Source: an uncultured Acetatifactor sp.
GTDB lineage: Bacteria > Bacillota > Clostridia > Lachnospirales > Lachnospiraceae
Length of the DNA stretch: 64,000 bases
Direction: 5' to 3'
Assembly (NCBI GenBank): GCA_947629645.1
Contig: CANREV010000006.1
Location: 1 to 64,000 of the forward strand
A model generated the notes under the pieces. That model ran no database searches and had not been told where the DNA came from. It saw only the letters and a list, made by a program, of their open reading frames with translations. This document shows positions 44,838 to 54,370 of this stretch, in pieces. Made by a program: the position numbers and the translations under genes. Numbering within the stretch: position 1 is the stretch's first letter; each line of letters begins with the position of its first letter.

Positions 44838-45761
44838 ATGGAAACTAGAATAACAAAGCTTCTGGGAATCCGGTATCCCATCATACAGGGCGGCATGGCC
44901 TGGGTGGCAGAGCATCATCTGGCCGCAGCCGTTTCCAACGCGGGCGGTATGGGACTGATCGGCGCCGGCGGCGCGCCGGCCTCTTTTGTCCGGGAAGAAA
45001 TCAGAAAGGCGAAGGAGATCACGGATCAGCCCTTTGGCGTCAATATCATGCTGATGAATCCCGAAGCGGATGAGATCGCGAAAGTGGTGGTGGAAGAAGG
45101 CGTAAAGGTTGTGACCACCGGAGCGGGAAATCCCGGAAAATATATGGCCATGTGGAAGGAAGCCGGTGTGAGGGTGATTCCCGTGATCGCCAGCGTTGCC
45201 ATGGCAAAGATGATGGAGCGTTCCGGCGCTGACGCGGTGGTGGCGGAGGGAACCGAGTCGGGCGGACATATCGGCGCTGCCACTACCATGACGCTGGTGC
45301 CTCAGGTGGCGGATGCCGTGCGGATTCCCGTGATTGCAGCGGGCGGCATTGGGGACGGCAGAGGCTTGGCGGCGGCTATGATGCTGGGAGCCGAGGCGGT
45401 GCAGATGGGTACCCGCTTTCTGGTGGCTAAGGAGTCTGTTATACACGAGAATTATAAGAAAAAAGTCATCGCGGCGAGAGATATCGATTCCGAGGTGACC
45501 GGTTTAAGCCACGGTCATCCTGTGCGTCAGCTGCGAAACGCCATGACAAGGGAATATTTGAAGCTGGAGAAAGAAGGAGCTCCTTTTGAGGAATTGGAGC
45601 AGCTTACTCTGGGCGCGCTGCGGAAAGCCGTTGTGGAGGGAGATACGGTGAACGGCACGCTGATGGCAGGGCAGATCGCAGGGCTGGTGAGCAGAGAGCA
45701 GACCTGCGCAGAGATGATTCAGGAGATTATGGAGCAGGCGCAAAAACTGCTGAAAAGATAA
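44838..45761 (+). CDS. fabK: Enoyl-ACP reductase II (FabK)
   Basis: A 307-residue FMN-dependent enoyl-ACP reductase of the nitronate monooxygenase-like TIM-barrel family. LLGIRYPIIQGGMAWVAEHH, AAVSNAGGMGLIGAGG, PFGVNIMLMNPEADEIAKVV, EGTESGGHIGAATTMTLVPQ and AAGGIGDGRGLAAAMMLGAE are typical. It performs the last reduction of each elongation round; clostridia commonly use FabK in place of FabI. It is in operon with acpP and fabD. Confidence 0.96.
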   Translation: METRITKLLGIRYPIIQGGMAWVAEHHLAAAVSNAGGMGLIGAGGAPASFVREEIRKAKEITDQPFGVNIMLMNPEADEIAKVVVEEGVKVVTTGAGNPGKYMAMWKEAGVRVIPVIASVAMAKMMERSGADAVVAEGTESGGHIGAATTMTLVPQVADAVRIPVIAAGGIGDGRGLAAAMMLGAEAVQMGTRFLVAKESVIHENYKKKVIAARDIDSEVTGLSHGHPVRQLRNAMTREYLKLEKEGAPFEELEQLTLGALRKAVVEGDTVNGTLMAGQIAGLVSREQTCAEMIQEIMEQAQKLLKR

Positions 45762-45778
45762 AGAGGATAAGGACAAAG

Positions 45779-46714
45779 ATGAGTAAGACAGCATTTATAT
45801 TCCCCGGACAGGGGGCCCAGTACGCAGGTATGGGCAAAGAGTTTTATGACACATATCCCACCGCGAAGCGGGTATTTGAACTGGCTTCTGAGGTTACGGG
45901 CATAGATATGGCAGAGCTGTGTTTTACGCAAAACGATCGTCTGGACATTACCGAATATACGCAGATCGCCATGCTGACCTGCGAGGTGGCTATCCTGAAG
46001 GTGTTGGAGGAGCAGGGCGTCAGGGCGGATGTCTGCGCGGGTCTGAGTCTGGGAGAATATGGCGCTCTGGCAGCGGCTAGGGTGATGGAGCCGGAAGATC
46101 TGTTTCGGCTGATTCGCAGCAGAGGGATCTTTATGCAGGAAGCCTGTCCGGAAGGCGGCGCTATGACTGCCGTGCTTGGTCTGGAAGCGGAAACCATCCG
46201 GAAAATTTGTGAGGAGACGGAAGGAATCGTTTCGATTGCCAACGATAACTGTCCGGGGCAGATTGTGATCACCGGCGAGGCCCAAGCTGTGCAGGCCGCT
46301 TCCGATAAACTGGCGGAGGCGGGCGCCAAGAGATGTGTGCCTTTGAAGGTCAGCGGACCGTTTCACTCGGAGTTATTAAAAGGAGCAGGAGAAAAACTGG
46401 CGCGGGAACTGGCCAAAGTAAAGGTCAGGGATCCGGCAATCCCCTATTTTTGCAATGTGGACGCTGCGCCTGTGACGGACGCTTCCAGAGTAAAGGACCT
46501 TCTGGCAAAACAGGTCTCTGGCACGGTCAGATGGCGGGAGATCATGCTGGGTATGTTACAAGACGGCGTAGACACTTTTATCGAAATCGGACCGGGCAGG
46601 ACGCTGACAGGTTTTCTGCGCAAGACTGACAGGAATGTGAAAGCGATGAATGTGGAAACGGTGGCGGATCTTGAAAAGGTGCTGGAAGTCTGGAACGGAG
46701 GGAAGCCATGCTGA
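45779..46714 (+). CDS. fabD: Malonyl-CoA-ACP transacylase
   Basis: A 311-residue protein. FIFPGQGAQYAGMGKEFYDT opens the family, and the nucleophile is Ser90 in GLSLGEYGALAAA. The catalytic His lies in KVSGPFHSELLKGAG. It loads malonyl groups on acyl carrier protein. It starts 17 bp after fabK and its end overlaps the fabG start by seven bases. Confidence 0.97.
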   Translation: MSKTAFIFPGQGAQYAGMGKEFYDTYPTAKRVFELASEVTGIDMAELCFTQNDRLDITEYTQIAMLTCEVAILKVLEEQGVRADVCAGLSLGEYGALAAARVMEPEDLFRLIRSRGIFMQEACPEGGAMTAVLGLEAETIRKICEETEGIVSIANDNCPGQIVITGEAQAVQAASDKLAEAGAKRCVPLKVSGPFHSELLKGAGEKLARELAKVKVRDPAIPYFCNVDAAPVTDASRVKDLLAKQVSGTVRWREIMLGMLQDGVDTFIEIGPGRTLTGFLRKTDRNVKAMNVETVADLEKVLEVWNGGKPC

Positions 46715-47448
46715 CGGAAAAGATTGCACTTGTAACCGGCGCAAGCCGGGGGATTGGACGTGCCATCGCCTGCGCTCTGGCGAGGGAAGGGGCGTTCGTT
46801 TTAGTGAATTATAATGGCTCCAGGGATAAGGCGTTTGAGGTGGTGGCGCAGATCGAGGAAGAAGGCGGTCATGGGGAAGCTGTGGAATGCGATGTGTCAG
46901 ATTTTGAAGCCTGCGGGAAGATGATCGAGGGGGCTGTGGCAAAGTATGCTCATATTGACATTCTGGTGAATAATGCAGGCGTGACCAGGGACGGCCTGAT
47001 TATGCGGATGTCCGAGGCGGATTACGATCAGGTCTTAAATACCAATCTGAAAGGCGCCTTTAACACGATCCGTCATCTTTCCAGGCAGCTTTTGAAGCAA
47101 AGGAGCGGAAAGATCATCAACATCTCATCTGTTTCCGGCATTCTGGGAAATGCGGGACAGGCGAACTATTCAGCGTCTAAGGCGGGGCTGATTGGCCTGA
47201 CGAAAAGCGTGGCAAGAGAACTGGCAGGCAGAGGAATCTGTGTCAATGCAGTGGCGCCCGGGTTTGTGGACACGGAAATGACCCGGGCAATGCCCCAAAA
47301 GGTCAGGGAAGAAGCAGTAAAAACCATTCCCCTTGGCAGAATGGGCAGTCCTGAGGATATTGCCCGCATGGTGGCTTTCCTGGCGGGAGACGGGGGCGAC
47401 TATGTTACCGGGCAGGTATTTTGTGTCGATGGCGGACTATGTATTTGA
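46708..47448 (+). CDS. fabG: 3-oxoacyl-ACP reductase
   Basis: A 246-residue short-chain dehydrogenase. It has the NADPH-binding GASRGIGRAI, the NNAG motif, and catalytic Ser140/141, Tyr154 and Lys158 in the NISSVSG and ANYSASKAG segments, plus the FabG-type GFVDTEMTRAMP. It reduces 3-oxoacyl-ACP. The start ATG lies inside the end of fabD (ATGCTGA overlap), so translation is coupled. Confidence 0.96.
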   Translation: MLTEKIALVTGASRGIGRAIACALAREGAFVLVNYNGSRDKAFEVVAQIEEEGGHGEAVECDVSDFEACGKMIEGAVAKYAHIDILVNNAGVTRDGLIMRMSEADYDQVLNTNLKGAFNTIRHLSRQLLKQRSGKIINISSVSGILGNAGQANYSASKAGLIGLTKSVARELAGRGICVNAVAPGFVDTEMTRAMPQKVREEAVKTIPLGRMGSPEDIARMVAFLAGDGGDYVTGQVFCVDGGLCI

Positions 47449-47508
47449 GATGAAGGAGAAGGATGATCTATATTTTTTAAGCGTGAACGCTTCGGAATGG
47501 AGATTACT

Positions 47509-48744
47509 ATGAAAAAAAGAGTTGTGGTAACGGGTATGGGAGCCATCACTCCCATCGGTAACAGCGTGGAAAGTTTTTGGAATTCTCTAAAGCAGGGAAA
47601 GAGAGGGTTTGCTCCTATCACCCGCTTTGACACCACGGAATACAAATGTAAACTGGCGGCGGAAGTGAAAGAGTTTGAACCGGAAAAATATATGGATAAG
47701 AAAGCGGCGCGCCGTATGGAACTCTTCTGTCAGTATGCTGTTGCGGCCGCAAAGGAAGCTTTGGAGGACGCGGGCATCGACATGGAGCGGGAAGACCCCT
47801 ACAGAGCGGGCTGCAGCGTAGGCAGCGGCGTAGGCAGCATGCAGGCCATGGAGCGGGAGTGCGGCAGACTGATCGAGAGAGGTCCCTCCAAGGTCGGCCC
47901 CCTGCTGGTACCTTTGATGATCTCCAATATGGCGGCAGGCAATGTCAGCATTGCTTTCGGCCTGAAGGGCAAAAGCATCGATGTGGTGACAGCCTGCGCT
48001 ACGGGCACAAATTCCATTGGAGAGGCTTTCCGCACCATTCAGTACGGGGATGCGGATGTGATGGTGGCGGGAGGTACGGAAGGAGCTGTCTGTCCCCTGA
48101 GCATTGCCGGATTTACTTCTCTGACGGCGCTTTCTTCCTGCGAGGATCCTGAAAGGTGTTCCATTCCCTTTGACAAGGACAGAAGCGGATTTGTCATGGG
48201 CGAGGGGGCCGGTATTGTGGTGCTGGAAGAGTTAGAGCACGCTTTAAAACGCGGCGCAAAGATTTATGCGGAGGTGCTGGGGTACGGTTGTTCCTCGGAC
48301 GCCTATCACATTACCTCTCCCGCGGAGGACGGCGCCGGGGCGGCGAGAGCCATGCTGAACGCCATGGCGGACGGCAATGTGGCGCTGGAGGAACTGACCT
48401 ATATCAACGCCCACGGTACCAGCACCCATCACAATGACCTCTTTGAGACGAGAGCTATTAAGCTGGCTTTCGGCGCTCATGCAAAGGAGCTGAAAATCAA
48501 CTCCACGAAATCTATGATAGGGCATCTTTTGGGCGCTGCGGGGGCGGTGGAGTTCATTGCCTGTGTCAAAGAACTTCAGGAAGGCTTCATTCATTGTACG
48601 GCGGGCTTAAGAGAAACGGAAGAAGAGATGGATCTGAATTATTGCATGAGCGCCTATCAGGAGGAGGTTCCTTATGCGCTTAGCAATTCGCTGGGATTTG
48701 GCGGTCACAATGCAAGTATATTGATCGGAAAGTATCGCGGATAA
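47509..48744 (+). CDS. fabF: 3-oxoacyl-ACP synthase II
   Basis: A 411-residue condensing enzyme started at ATG 47509, with GGAG before it; GTG 47497 is in frame but less likely. [20 protein letters not shown] opens it, Cys163 in [17 protein letters not shown] is the nucleophile, and the two His lie in [12 protein letters not shown] and [16 protein letters not shown]. It elongates acyl-ACP with malonyl-ACP. A 60-bp gap separates it from fabG. Confidence 0.97.
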   Translation: MKKRVVVTGMGAITPIGNSVESFWNSLKQGKRGFAPITRFDTTEYKCKLAAEVKEFEPEKYMDKKAARRMELFCQYAVAAAKEALEDAGIDMEREDPYRAGCSVGSGVGSMQAMERECGRLIERGPSKVGPLLVPLMISNMAAGNVSIAFGLKGKSIDVVTACATGTNSIGEAFRTIQYGDADVMVAGGTEGAVCPLSIAGFTSLTALSSCEDPERCSIPFDKDRSGFVMGEGAGIVVLEELEHALKRGAKIYAEVLGYGCSSDAYHITSPAEDGAGAARAMLNAMADGNVALEELTYINAHGTSTHHNDLFETRAIKLAFGAHAKELKINSTKSMIGHLLGAAGAVEFIACVKELQEGFIHCTAGLRETEEEMDLNYCMSAYQEEVPYALSNSLGFGGHNASILIGKYRG

Positions 48745-48767
48745 CGGATCCGGAAAGGAACAGGTTT

Positions 48768-49196
48768 ATGTCAGTTTTTACAACGAAGGAAATCATGGAG
48801 ATCATACCGCACAGATATCCTTTCCTGCTGATCGACACTATTGAGGAGCTGGAACCGGGAATACGCGCTGTGGGGAGAAAATGCGTCAGCGCAAACGAGC
48901 CTTTTTTTCAGGGCCACTTTCCCCAAAATCCTGTGCTGCCCGGCGTGCTCATCATAGAAGCGCTGGCGCAGGTAGGAGCCGTGGCCATGCTTTCGCAGCC
49001 GGAATTTCAGGGAAAGACGGCGTATTTTGCCGGTATCAATAAGGCGAGATTCCGTCAGAAAGTGTTTCCCGGAGATGTGCTGGAATTGGAAACTTCTATT
49101 ATAAAGGTGAAAGGGCCGGTGGGAGCAGGTCAGGCTGTGGCAAGGGTCAATGGGAAGACGGCGGCACAGGCGGAGCTGACTTTCGCGATCAGTTAA
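48768..49196 (+). CDS. fabZ: 3-hydroxyacyl-ACP dehydratase
   Basis: A 142-residue hotdog-fold dehydratase. [20 protein letters not shown] is the family start; catalytic His50 lies in [20 protein letters not shown] and Glu64 follows in IIEALAQ. It removes water from 3-hydroxyacyl-ACP. RBS GGAAAGGAACAGG precedes ATG 48768. It is followed 12 bp later by accDA. Confidence 0.97.
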   Translation: MSVFTTKEIMEIIPHRYPFLLIDTIEELEPGIRAVGRKCVSANEPFFQGHFPQNPVLPGVLIIEALAQVGAVAMLSQPEFQGKTAYFAGINKARFRQKVFPGDVLELETSIIKVKGPVGAGQAVARVNGKTAAQAELTFAIS

Positions 49197-49208
49197 GGAG
49201 GTGTGGCG

Positions 49209-51008
49209 ATGAAGCTGCGCAGGGAAAAACAGAGAGAATTTTTTGGGGAAAAATTCAGTAAGCTGTATCATCATGATGTTGGTGTGAGCGAGGTATCTAA
49301 GGAGAGCGCCAAAGAGGATTCCCGGAAGGATGAAAGCAAAACAAAGGATGCAGATACAAAAGCCGAAGACGTCTATCTGATCAAATGTCCGAAATGCGGA
49401 AAGATGGTGGACAGAGCCAGAGTGGTAAAGAAAAAGTATGTCTGCTATGAATGCGGAGGGTATTTCAGGGTAAAGGCGCCTAACCGCATCAGGATGGTAG
49501 CCGATCCCCATAGTTTTGAGCCTTGGTTTACGGATATGCCTGTCCATAATCCGCTGGCTTATGAGGGCTATGAAGAGAAACTGGCCCAGGCGAGGGAAAA
49601 GACGGGACTGGACGAGGCGGTTACGGTGGGGCGCTGTAAAGTTTTTGGGGAAGAGATTGTGCTTGGAATCTGCGATGCCAGATTTATGATGGCCAGCATG
49701 GGCCGCACGGTGGGTGAGAAGATCGCATCTGCCATCGAACGCGCCGCAGAGCTGAAACTGCCCGTATTTTTGTTCTGCTGTTCCGGCGGGGCTCGCATGC
49801 AGGAAGGAATCGTGTCTCTGATGCAGATGGCGAAGACCGCGGCAGCGGTTCAAAAACTGGGGGAAGCGGGGTGTCTGTATTGCACGATTCTGACGGATCC
49901 TACTACCGGAGGTGTGACGGCAAGCTTTGCCATGCTGGGAGATGTGGTGATGGCGGAACCGAAAGCGCTGATTGGTTTTGCGGGTCCCAGGGTCATTAAG
50001 CAGACCATCGGACAGGAATTGCCGGAGGGCTTTCAGACGGCGGAGTTTTTGCAGGAGCATGGCTTCGTGGACGGTATCGTGCAGCGCGATCGTTTAAAGA
50101 AGACGATTTATTTTCTGATAAAGGCGCATCAATGCAAAGAGGGAGAGTACGCTGACTTTGCAACAGGACGGGAATTCCATTTCGTTCTCAATGAGATCCT
50201 CAAAGAGCAGGTGTGGAAAGTACGGCCCAAGGATGCGTGGGAAAAAGTCAGGGATGCGAGGCGTATTAAGAGAGCTTCGGCCTGTGATTACATGGAATAT
50301 ATCTTTGATTACTTTGTGGAAGCTCATGGGGACAGGACATTTCGGGACGACCCCGCTATCATAGGCGGGATCGCTTTCCTGGACGGACAGCCTGTGACCG
50401 TTATTGCGGACCACAAAGGCAAGGATATGAAGGAGTGTCAGGAGCGAAACTACGGTATGCCCATGCCGGAAGGATACCGCAAGGCGCTGCGCCTTATGAA
50501 ACAGGCGGAGAAATTTAACAGGCCCATTATCAGCTTTATCAATACTTCAGGCGCGTTCCCGGGTATTGAGGCGGAAGAGAGGGGCCAGGGGGAAGCGATT
50601 GCGCGCAATCTGTTGGAGATGTCCGCATTGAAAGTACCTGTGCTCTGTATCTTTATCGGGGAGGGCGGCAGCGGCGGAGCCCTTGCCACCGGAGTGGGAA
50701 ACGAGGTGTGGATGCTGGAAAACGCTATTTATTCCATTCTTTCACCGGAAGGGTTTGCATCCATTTTGTGGAAAGATTCCGGCAAGGCAAAGGAGGCCAG
50801 TGAGATCATGCGCATCACGGCTCAGGATTTAAAACAGCTGCATATTATTGAGAAGATTATCCCTGAGTTTGGCGGCGCGGACGATTCTACGGCGGAAGCC
50901 ATAGCCGGTTACTTAAAGGAACAGATCAAAGATTTTTTGAAGAAGTATCACGGTAAGAGCGGAGCGCAAATCGCTGCGGAAAGATATGAGCGTTTCCGCA
51001 GATTCTAG
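49209..51008 (+). CDS. accDA: Fused acetyl-CoA carboxylase carboxyltransferase beta-alpha
   Basis: A 599-residue protein starting at ATG 49209, six bases after AAGGAGG. The N-terminal about 340 residues are AccD: a Cys4 zinc ribbon (CPKCGK and CYECGG), then [15 protein letters not shown] and [20 protein letters not shown]. The rest is Acc[78 protein letters not shown]. The fusion makes the two carboxyltransferase subunits in equal amounts. The biotin carrier (accB) and biotin carboxylase (accC) genes, often in such operons, are not in this window. The N-terminal 60 residues before the zinc ribbon are basic and unusual. Confidence 0.95.
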   Translation: MKLRREKQREFFGEKFSKLYHHDVGVSEVSKESAKEDSRKDESKTKDADTKAEDVYLIKCPKCGKMVDRARVVKKKYVCYECGGYFRVKAPNRIRMVADPHSFEPWFTDMPVHNPLAYEGYEEKLAQAREKTGLDEAVTVGRCKVFGEEIVLGICDARFMMASMGRTVGEKIASAIERAAELKLPVFLFCCSGGARMQEGIVSLMQMAKTAAAVQKLGEAGCLYCTILTDPTTGGVTASFAMLGDVVMAEPKALIGFAGPRVIKQTIGQELPEGFQTAEFLQEHGFVDGIVQRDRLKKTIYFLIKAHQCKEGEYADFATGREFHFVLNEILKEQVWKVRPKDAWEKVRDARRIKRASACDYMEYIFDYFVEAHGDRTFRDDPAIIGGIAFLDGQPVTVIADHKGKDMKECQERNYGMPMPEGYRKALRLMKQAEKFNRPIISFINTSGAFPGIEAEERGQGEAIARNLLEMSALKVPVLCIFIGEGGSGGALATGVGNEVWMLENAIYSILSPEGFASILWKDSGKAKEASEIMRITAQDLKQLHIIEKIIPEFGGADDSTAEAIAGYLKEQIKDFLKKYHGKSGAQIAAERYERFRRF

Positions 51009-51029
51009 GAAGGACGATAGGTTAAGGAC

Positions 51030-51995
51030 ATGTCAATAAAAATAATCGGTACGGGGAGCGCCCTGCCCGTAAAGCAGGTTGCCAACGGGGAACTGACAAA
51101 ACTGGTGGATACTTCCGATGAGTGGATCCGGGAGAGGACAGGCATACGCTCCAGACATATTTCCACGGGAGAGACAGTCGCATCGCTTGCAACGCAGGCC
51201 TGCCAAAAGGCATTGCAAAATGCGGGAAAAGAGGCTGCGGAAGTGGAACTTTTGATGGTGGCCACCTGTTCTCCCGAACTGGCGCTCCCGTGTACGGCCT
51301 GTCAGGTTCAGGATAAACTGGGAGCCGTGCACGCAGTCTCCTTCGACTTAAACGCCGCCTGCGCGGGTTTTCTTTTTGCACTGCATACGGCGTATGCTTA
51401 TATCGCATCAGGCATCTATCGGAATGCGCTGATCGCGGGGGCGGAAGTCCTCTCCAAGATCATTGACTGGGCGGACAGAAGTACCTGTATCCTGTTTGGG
51501 GACGGCGCTGGCGCCGTTATGGTGGAACGGTGCGATGAAGGGGGAATTTTAGGCTTCGTACAATGCTCGGACGGCAGCAGGGGCCGTGTCTTATCCTGCG
51601 GCAGCCGCCCTCTTAATAATCCTTATGCATCGCAAACGGACTTTGAGACTTATGTGCAGATGGACGGCAGGGAAGTTTTTTCTTTTGCGGTCCGCCAGGT
51701 TCCGGCCAGCATAGAGGAAGTTTTGGAGAAGACCGGCCTGACGGTGGAAGATGTGGATCTGTTTGTGCTGCATCAGGCAAACAGGCGCATTATAGATGGA
51801 ATCTGCAAACGCCTGAAAGCGGACCCCGACAGGTTCCCTGTTAATCTGGACAGAGTGGGCAATATGTCTTCGGCGGCTATTCCCGTTCTTTTGGATGAAC
51901 TGAATGCGCAGGGCAGGCTGTCGGCAGGCATGACGCTGGTGCTTTCCGGTTTTGGCGCCGGGCTTACTTACGGCGCCTGCGTAATAAAATGGTAA
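51030..51995 (+). CDS. fabH: 3-oxoacyl-ACP synthase III
   Basis: A 321-residue protein with the FabH start IIGTGSALPVKQVANGELTK and SDEWIRERTGIRSRHI. The nucleophile is Cys111 in DLNAACAGFLFALHTA; the His and Asn of the active site lie in LFVLHQANRRIID and the NLDRVGNMSSA region. It begins chains by condensing an acyl-CoA with malonyl-ACP. In many clostridial operons fabH stands first; here it is near the end, 21 bp after accDA. Confidence 0.96.
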   Translation: MSIKIIGTGSALPVKQVANGELTKLVDTSDEWIRERTGIRSRHISTGETVASLATQACQKALQNAGKEAAEVELLMVATCSPELALPCTACQVQDKLGAVHAVSFDLNAACAGFLFALHTAYAYIASGIYRNALIAGAEVLSKIIDWADRSTCILFGDGAGAVMVERCDEGGILGFVQCSDGSRGRVLSCGSRPLNNPYASQTDFETYVQMDGREVFSFAVRQVPASIEEVLEKTGLTVEDVDLFVLHQANRRIIDGICKRLKADPDRFPVNLDRVGNMSSAAIPVLLDELNAQGRLSAGMTLVLSGFGAGLTYGACVIKW

Positions 51996-52001
51996 AAACC
52001 A

Positions 52002-52029
52002 TTGATTTTTTGAGGAAAGTTGGTAGAAT
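52002..52029 (+). promoter_or_regulatory. Possible internal promoter for the MarR gene
   Basis: TTGATT at 52002-52007 and TAGAAT at 52024-52029 are separated by 16 bases, 30 bp before the regulator start. It could allow FabT-like regulator synthesis independent of the operon. Confidence 0.4.
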
Positions 52030-52058
52030 AATAATAATAAAGAAAGGCATCGGTGAAA

Positions 52059-52526
52059 ATGGCACAGCAAACGAGGCGCTCCATCAACGAGCTGCTGGTA
52101 AATCTATTTAATCATGTGATGGATCTGGAGGGAAAAGCGGTCATCACAGAGCAGTTTCGGGATATTACCAACAATGACATGCATATCATTGAGGCGATCG
52201 GGGTTGAGGAACCCAGAAATATGTCGGCCATTGCGCACAAGATGGCGGTTACGGTCAGTACACTGACTACGAATATGAACGGCCTGGAGAAAAAAGGCTA
52301 TATCCGCCGCGAGCGCAGTCAGGAAGACAAGCGCGTAGTTTATGTGATCCTCACCGAAAAAGGGAAAAAAGCTTTTTACCACCATCGAGATTTCCACAAA
52401 AAGATGATCAAAGCTATCATAAAGAATCTGAGTGAGGAGGAGATGGAGCTGTTGTATCGCTGCCTTCAGAATCTGAATCGCTTCTTTGAGTCGGAAAGCA
52501 AAGACAAAGAGGAAGAACGTGTCTAA
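52059..52526 (+). CDS. fabT: MarR-family regulator, probable FabT
   Basis: A 155-residue winged-helix protein. The ATG at 52059 is eight bases beyond where a full AGAAAGGAGG-type site would end; GTG 52053 is the alternative. TEQFRDITNNDMHIIEAIGV, MSAIAHKMAVTVSTLTTNMN and GLEKKGYIRRERSQEDKRVV form the DNA-binding domain, with the wing in the last segment. In streptococci and lactococci FabT represses fab genes through TTTGA-N3-TCAAA type sites when acyl-ACP is bound. The operator array before acpP and this gene's place in the fab cluster support the same role. The symbol is by inference. Confidence 0.8.
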   Translation: MAQQTRRSINELLVNLFNHVMDLEGKAVITEQFRDITNNDMHIIEAIGVEEPRNMSAIAHKMAVTVSTLTTNMNGLEKKGYIRRERSQEDKRVVYVILTEKGKKAFYHHRDFHKKMIKAIIKNLSEEEMELLYRCLQNLNRFFESESKDKEEERV

Positions 52527-52535
52527 GTGAGGATA

Positions 52536-52658
52536 GTGTGAAAAATCACACTGATGTGCTGATTTTTCACACGGGAGTTTGTGCCGGAGCGTCACAAACT
52601 CCCCTGATGGCAGACGCGAATTTGAGATTCGCGTCGCCCCGTTGCGAGAACGCTCCGG
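52536..52658. promoter_or_regulatory. Nested perfect inverted repeats before cls
   Basis: Three adjacent perfect hairpins: arms 52536-52548/52560-52572 (13 bp), 52573-52583/52593-52603 (11 bp) and 52613-52621/52627-52635 (9 bp). The entire 9-base loop of the second, CCGGAGCGT at 52584-52592, is exactly complementary to ACGCTCCGG at 52650-52658, 14 bp before the cls start, so a pseudoknot or a switch can form. The first hairpin could end fab transcripts but has no trailing T-run. Confidence 0.7.
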
Positions 52659-52671
52659 AATTGAGATTAGT

Positions 52672-54231
52672 ATGAGTACGAATGCAAAAGGCAATAATCG
52701 GTTTGGAAATATAAAGACTATGATCTATGGCAGGACAGCGGTGATCATGCTGGGCTTTTTGGCCCAGCTGGTCTTGCTGATAGTGGCTTTTTACTGGCTG
52801 CGGGATTATAGTTATTTTTTTTATCTCGCCTTTCTGATTATCAGCGGCGTGGCCGTGATTCATATCTTCAACGCCAGAAGCAATCCCGACATGAAGCTGG
52901 CGTGGATGTTTCCCATTGCCATTTTCCCGGTCTTTGGCGCTATTTTCTATACTGCTATTGTCACGCAGCCGGGGTCGAAGGTTTTGTACGGACGGCTGCA
53001 GAAAATAGCTCAGAATACGAAAGACTATGTAAAGCCCAGGGCAGAGTCGCGGGAAAAGCTCTGGCAGGAAAATCACCATATGGGGCAGCTGGCGCACTAT
53101 CTGGAACAGTATGACAACAGTCCGGTTTACGAAAACACCCGGGTGGAATATTACCGGTTGGGGGATGAGCAGTTTCCGGCCATGATCGAAGAGCTTAAAA
53201 AGGCTGAAAAGTTTATCTTTATGGAGTTTTTTATCGTCAGCAACGGAAAGATGCTGGAAACGATTTTGGAGGTCTTGCGGGAAAAGGCGAAGCAGGGAGT
53301 GGAAGTGCGGTTCCTTTACGATGGCACCAACGTGCTGTGGAATCTGCCCAGTTTTTTCCCGAAGCTTATGGAGGAAGAAGGCATCCGGTGCAGGATGTTT
53401 TCTCCTATTAAGCCTGTTTTCTCTCCTCATTACAACAACCGCGACCATCGCAAGATCCTTGTGGTGGACGGCAGGGTGGCGTTCACCGGCGGTATCAATA
53501 TTGCGGACGAATATATCAATCAGAAGGTGAGATTCGGCCACTGGAAAGATGTGGGCCTGAAACTGACGGGAGATGCGGTGGAACGCATGACTTTCATGTT
53601 TTTAGAGCTTTGGGCGGAGTCGGAAAAACAGACGGAAGATTACGGAAAGTATGTTTGTCCTGCGGATGCATCCCAGCCTGGCGATGGCTATGTGATCCCC
53701 TACAGCGTCTGTCCCTTGGGACCGGAGCGGGTAGGGGAGAGAATCTATCTGGATATTATTAATACGGCGCACACCTATGTGCATATTATGACGCCCTACC
53801 TGATCCTGGACCACCAGATGATGATGGCGCTGTGCTTTGCCGCAAAAAGAGGGGTTGAGGTGAAGATCATTATGCCTCACATTCCTGATAAAAAGTATGC
53901 GTTTCTGCTGGCAAAGACTTACTATAACGAGCTGCTTGAAGCCGGGGTGAAGATTTATGAGTACAAGCCTGGCTTCGTCCACGCGAAACTGTTCGTGGCG
54001 GACGATGTGAAAGCGGTGGTGGGAACAGTGAATCTGGATTACCGAAGCCTTTACCATCATTTTGAGTGCGGTGCGCTGCTCTACCGTAATTCCCAGATCA
54101 AAGCGATGGAGGAGGACGTGCAGGAAACGCTGGGCAAATGTATTGAAATGTCGGTGGAGGATTATAAGAAGTTAAAGCTCAGAGAGAGATTTCTGGGTAT
54201 GATAATGAGAGTTGTGGCACCTCTGATGTAG
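52672..54231 (+). CDS. cls: Cardiolipin synthase
   Basis: A 519-residue phospholipase D-family enzyme started at ATG 52672, a start with no strong ribosome site; the open frame reaches back through the leader to 52579. Two N-terminal membrane helices (TAVIMLGFLAQLVLLIVAFY, FYLAFLIISGVAVIHIF) are followed by a phospholipase D nuclease-like N-domain. The two catalytic HKD motifs are NRDHRKILVVDGRVAFTGGI and FVHAKLFVADDVKAVVGTVN. It joins phosphatidylglycerol units to cardiolipin in the membrane. Its place after fab genes groups lipid functions. A terminator overlaps the stop. Confidence 0.95.
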   Translation: MSTNAKGNNRFGNIKTMIYGRTAVIMLGFLAQLVLLIVAFYWLRDYSYFFYLAFLIISGVAVIHIFNARSNPDMKLAWMFPIAIFPVFGAIFYTAIVTQPGSKVLYGRLQKIAQNTKDYVKPRAESREKLWQENHHMGQLAHYLEQYDNSPVYENTRVEYYRLGDEQFPAMIEELKKAEKFIFMEFFIVSNGKMLETILEVLREKAKQGVEVRFLYDGTNVLWNLPSFFPKLMEEEGIRCRMFSPIKPVFSPHYNNRDHRKILVVDGRVAFTGGINIADEYINQKVRFGHWKDVGLKLTGDAVERMTFMFLELWAESEKQTEDYGKYVCPADASQPGDGYVIPYSVCPLGPERVGERIYLDIINTAHTYVHIMTPYLILDHQMMMALCFAAKRGVEVKIIMPHIPDKKYAFLLAKTYYNELLEAGVKIYEYKPGFVHAKLFVADDVKAVVGTVNLDYRSLYHHFECGALLYRNSQIKAMEEDVQETLGKCIEMSVEDYKKLKLRERFLGMIMRVVAPLM

Positions 54232-54244
54232 GTGCCCTTTTTTT
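54216..54244 (+). terminator. Intrinsic terminator after cls
   Basis: GGCACCT at 54216-54222 pairs exactly with AGGTGCC at 54230-54236 across a 7-base loop, followed by C and seven Ts. The stem contains the last codons and stop of cls. Confidence 0.88.
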
Positions 54245-54270
54245 ATCCCCTTTTTAAAATTAAAAAAATT

Positions 54271-54299
54271 GGAAACTTTTTCGTCTTAAATTCGTCTCA
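54271..54299 (+). promoter_or_regulatory. ECF-type promoter
   Basis: GGAAAC at 54271-54276, a 16-base spacer and CGTCTCA at 54293-54299 match the typical -35 (GGAAC) and -10 (CGTCT) elements of ECF sigma factor promoters. It lies 72 bp before an ECF sigma gene, so autoregulation is likely. A second TCGTCTTA at 54281-54288 may be a rival -10. Confidence 0.7.
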
Positions 54300-54370
54300 T
54301 ACTATAAGCAGGACGATGCTATATACGAGAAAGGATTGACACGCCGCCAACGGCAGAATGAGAGGGAGTT

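Noticed and set aside
44541..45446. 301-codon open frame on the minus strand
   Set aside because: It is antisense to acpP and fabK, which are certain genes; its His- and Arg-rich translation is a codon-bias effect.
48771..50060. 429-codon open frame on the minus strand
   Set aside because: It is antisense to fabZ and the AccD half of accDA and has a His/Arg/Leu-rich composition typical of shadow frames.
52536..52572. First hairpin of the cls leader as the fab operon terminator
   Set aside because: The stem is strong and lies just after the regulator gene, but no T-run follows and it is one of several linked palindromes, so a plain terminator does not explain it.
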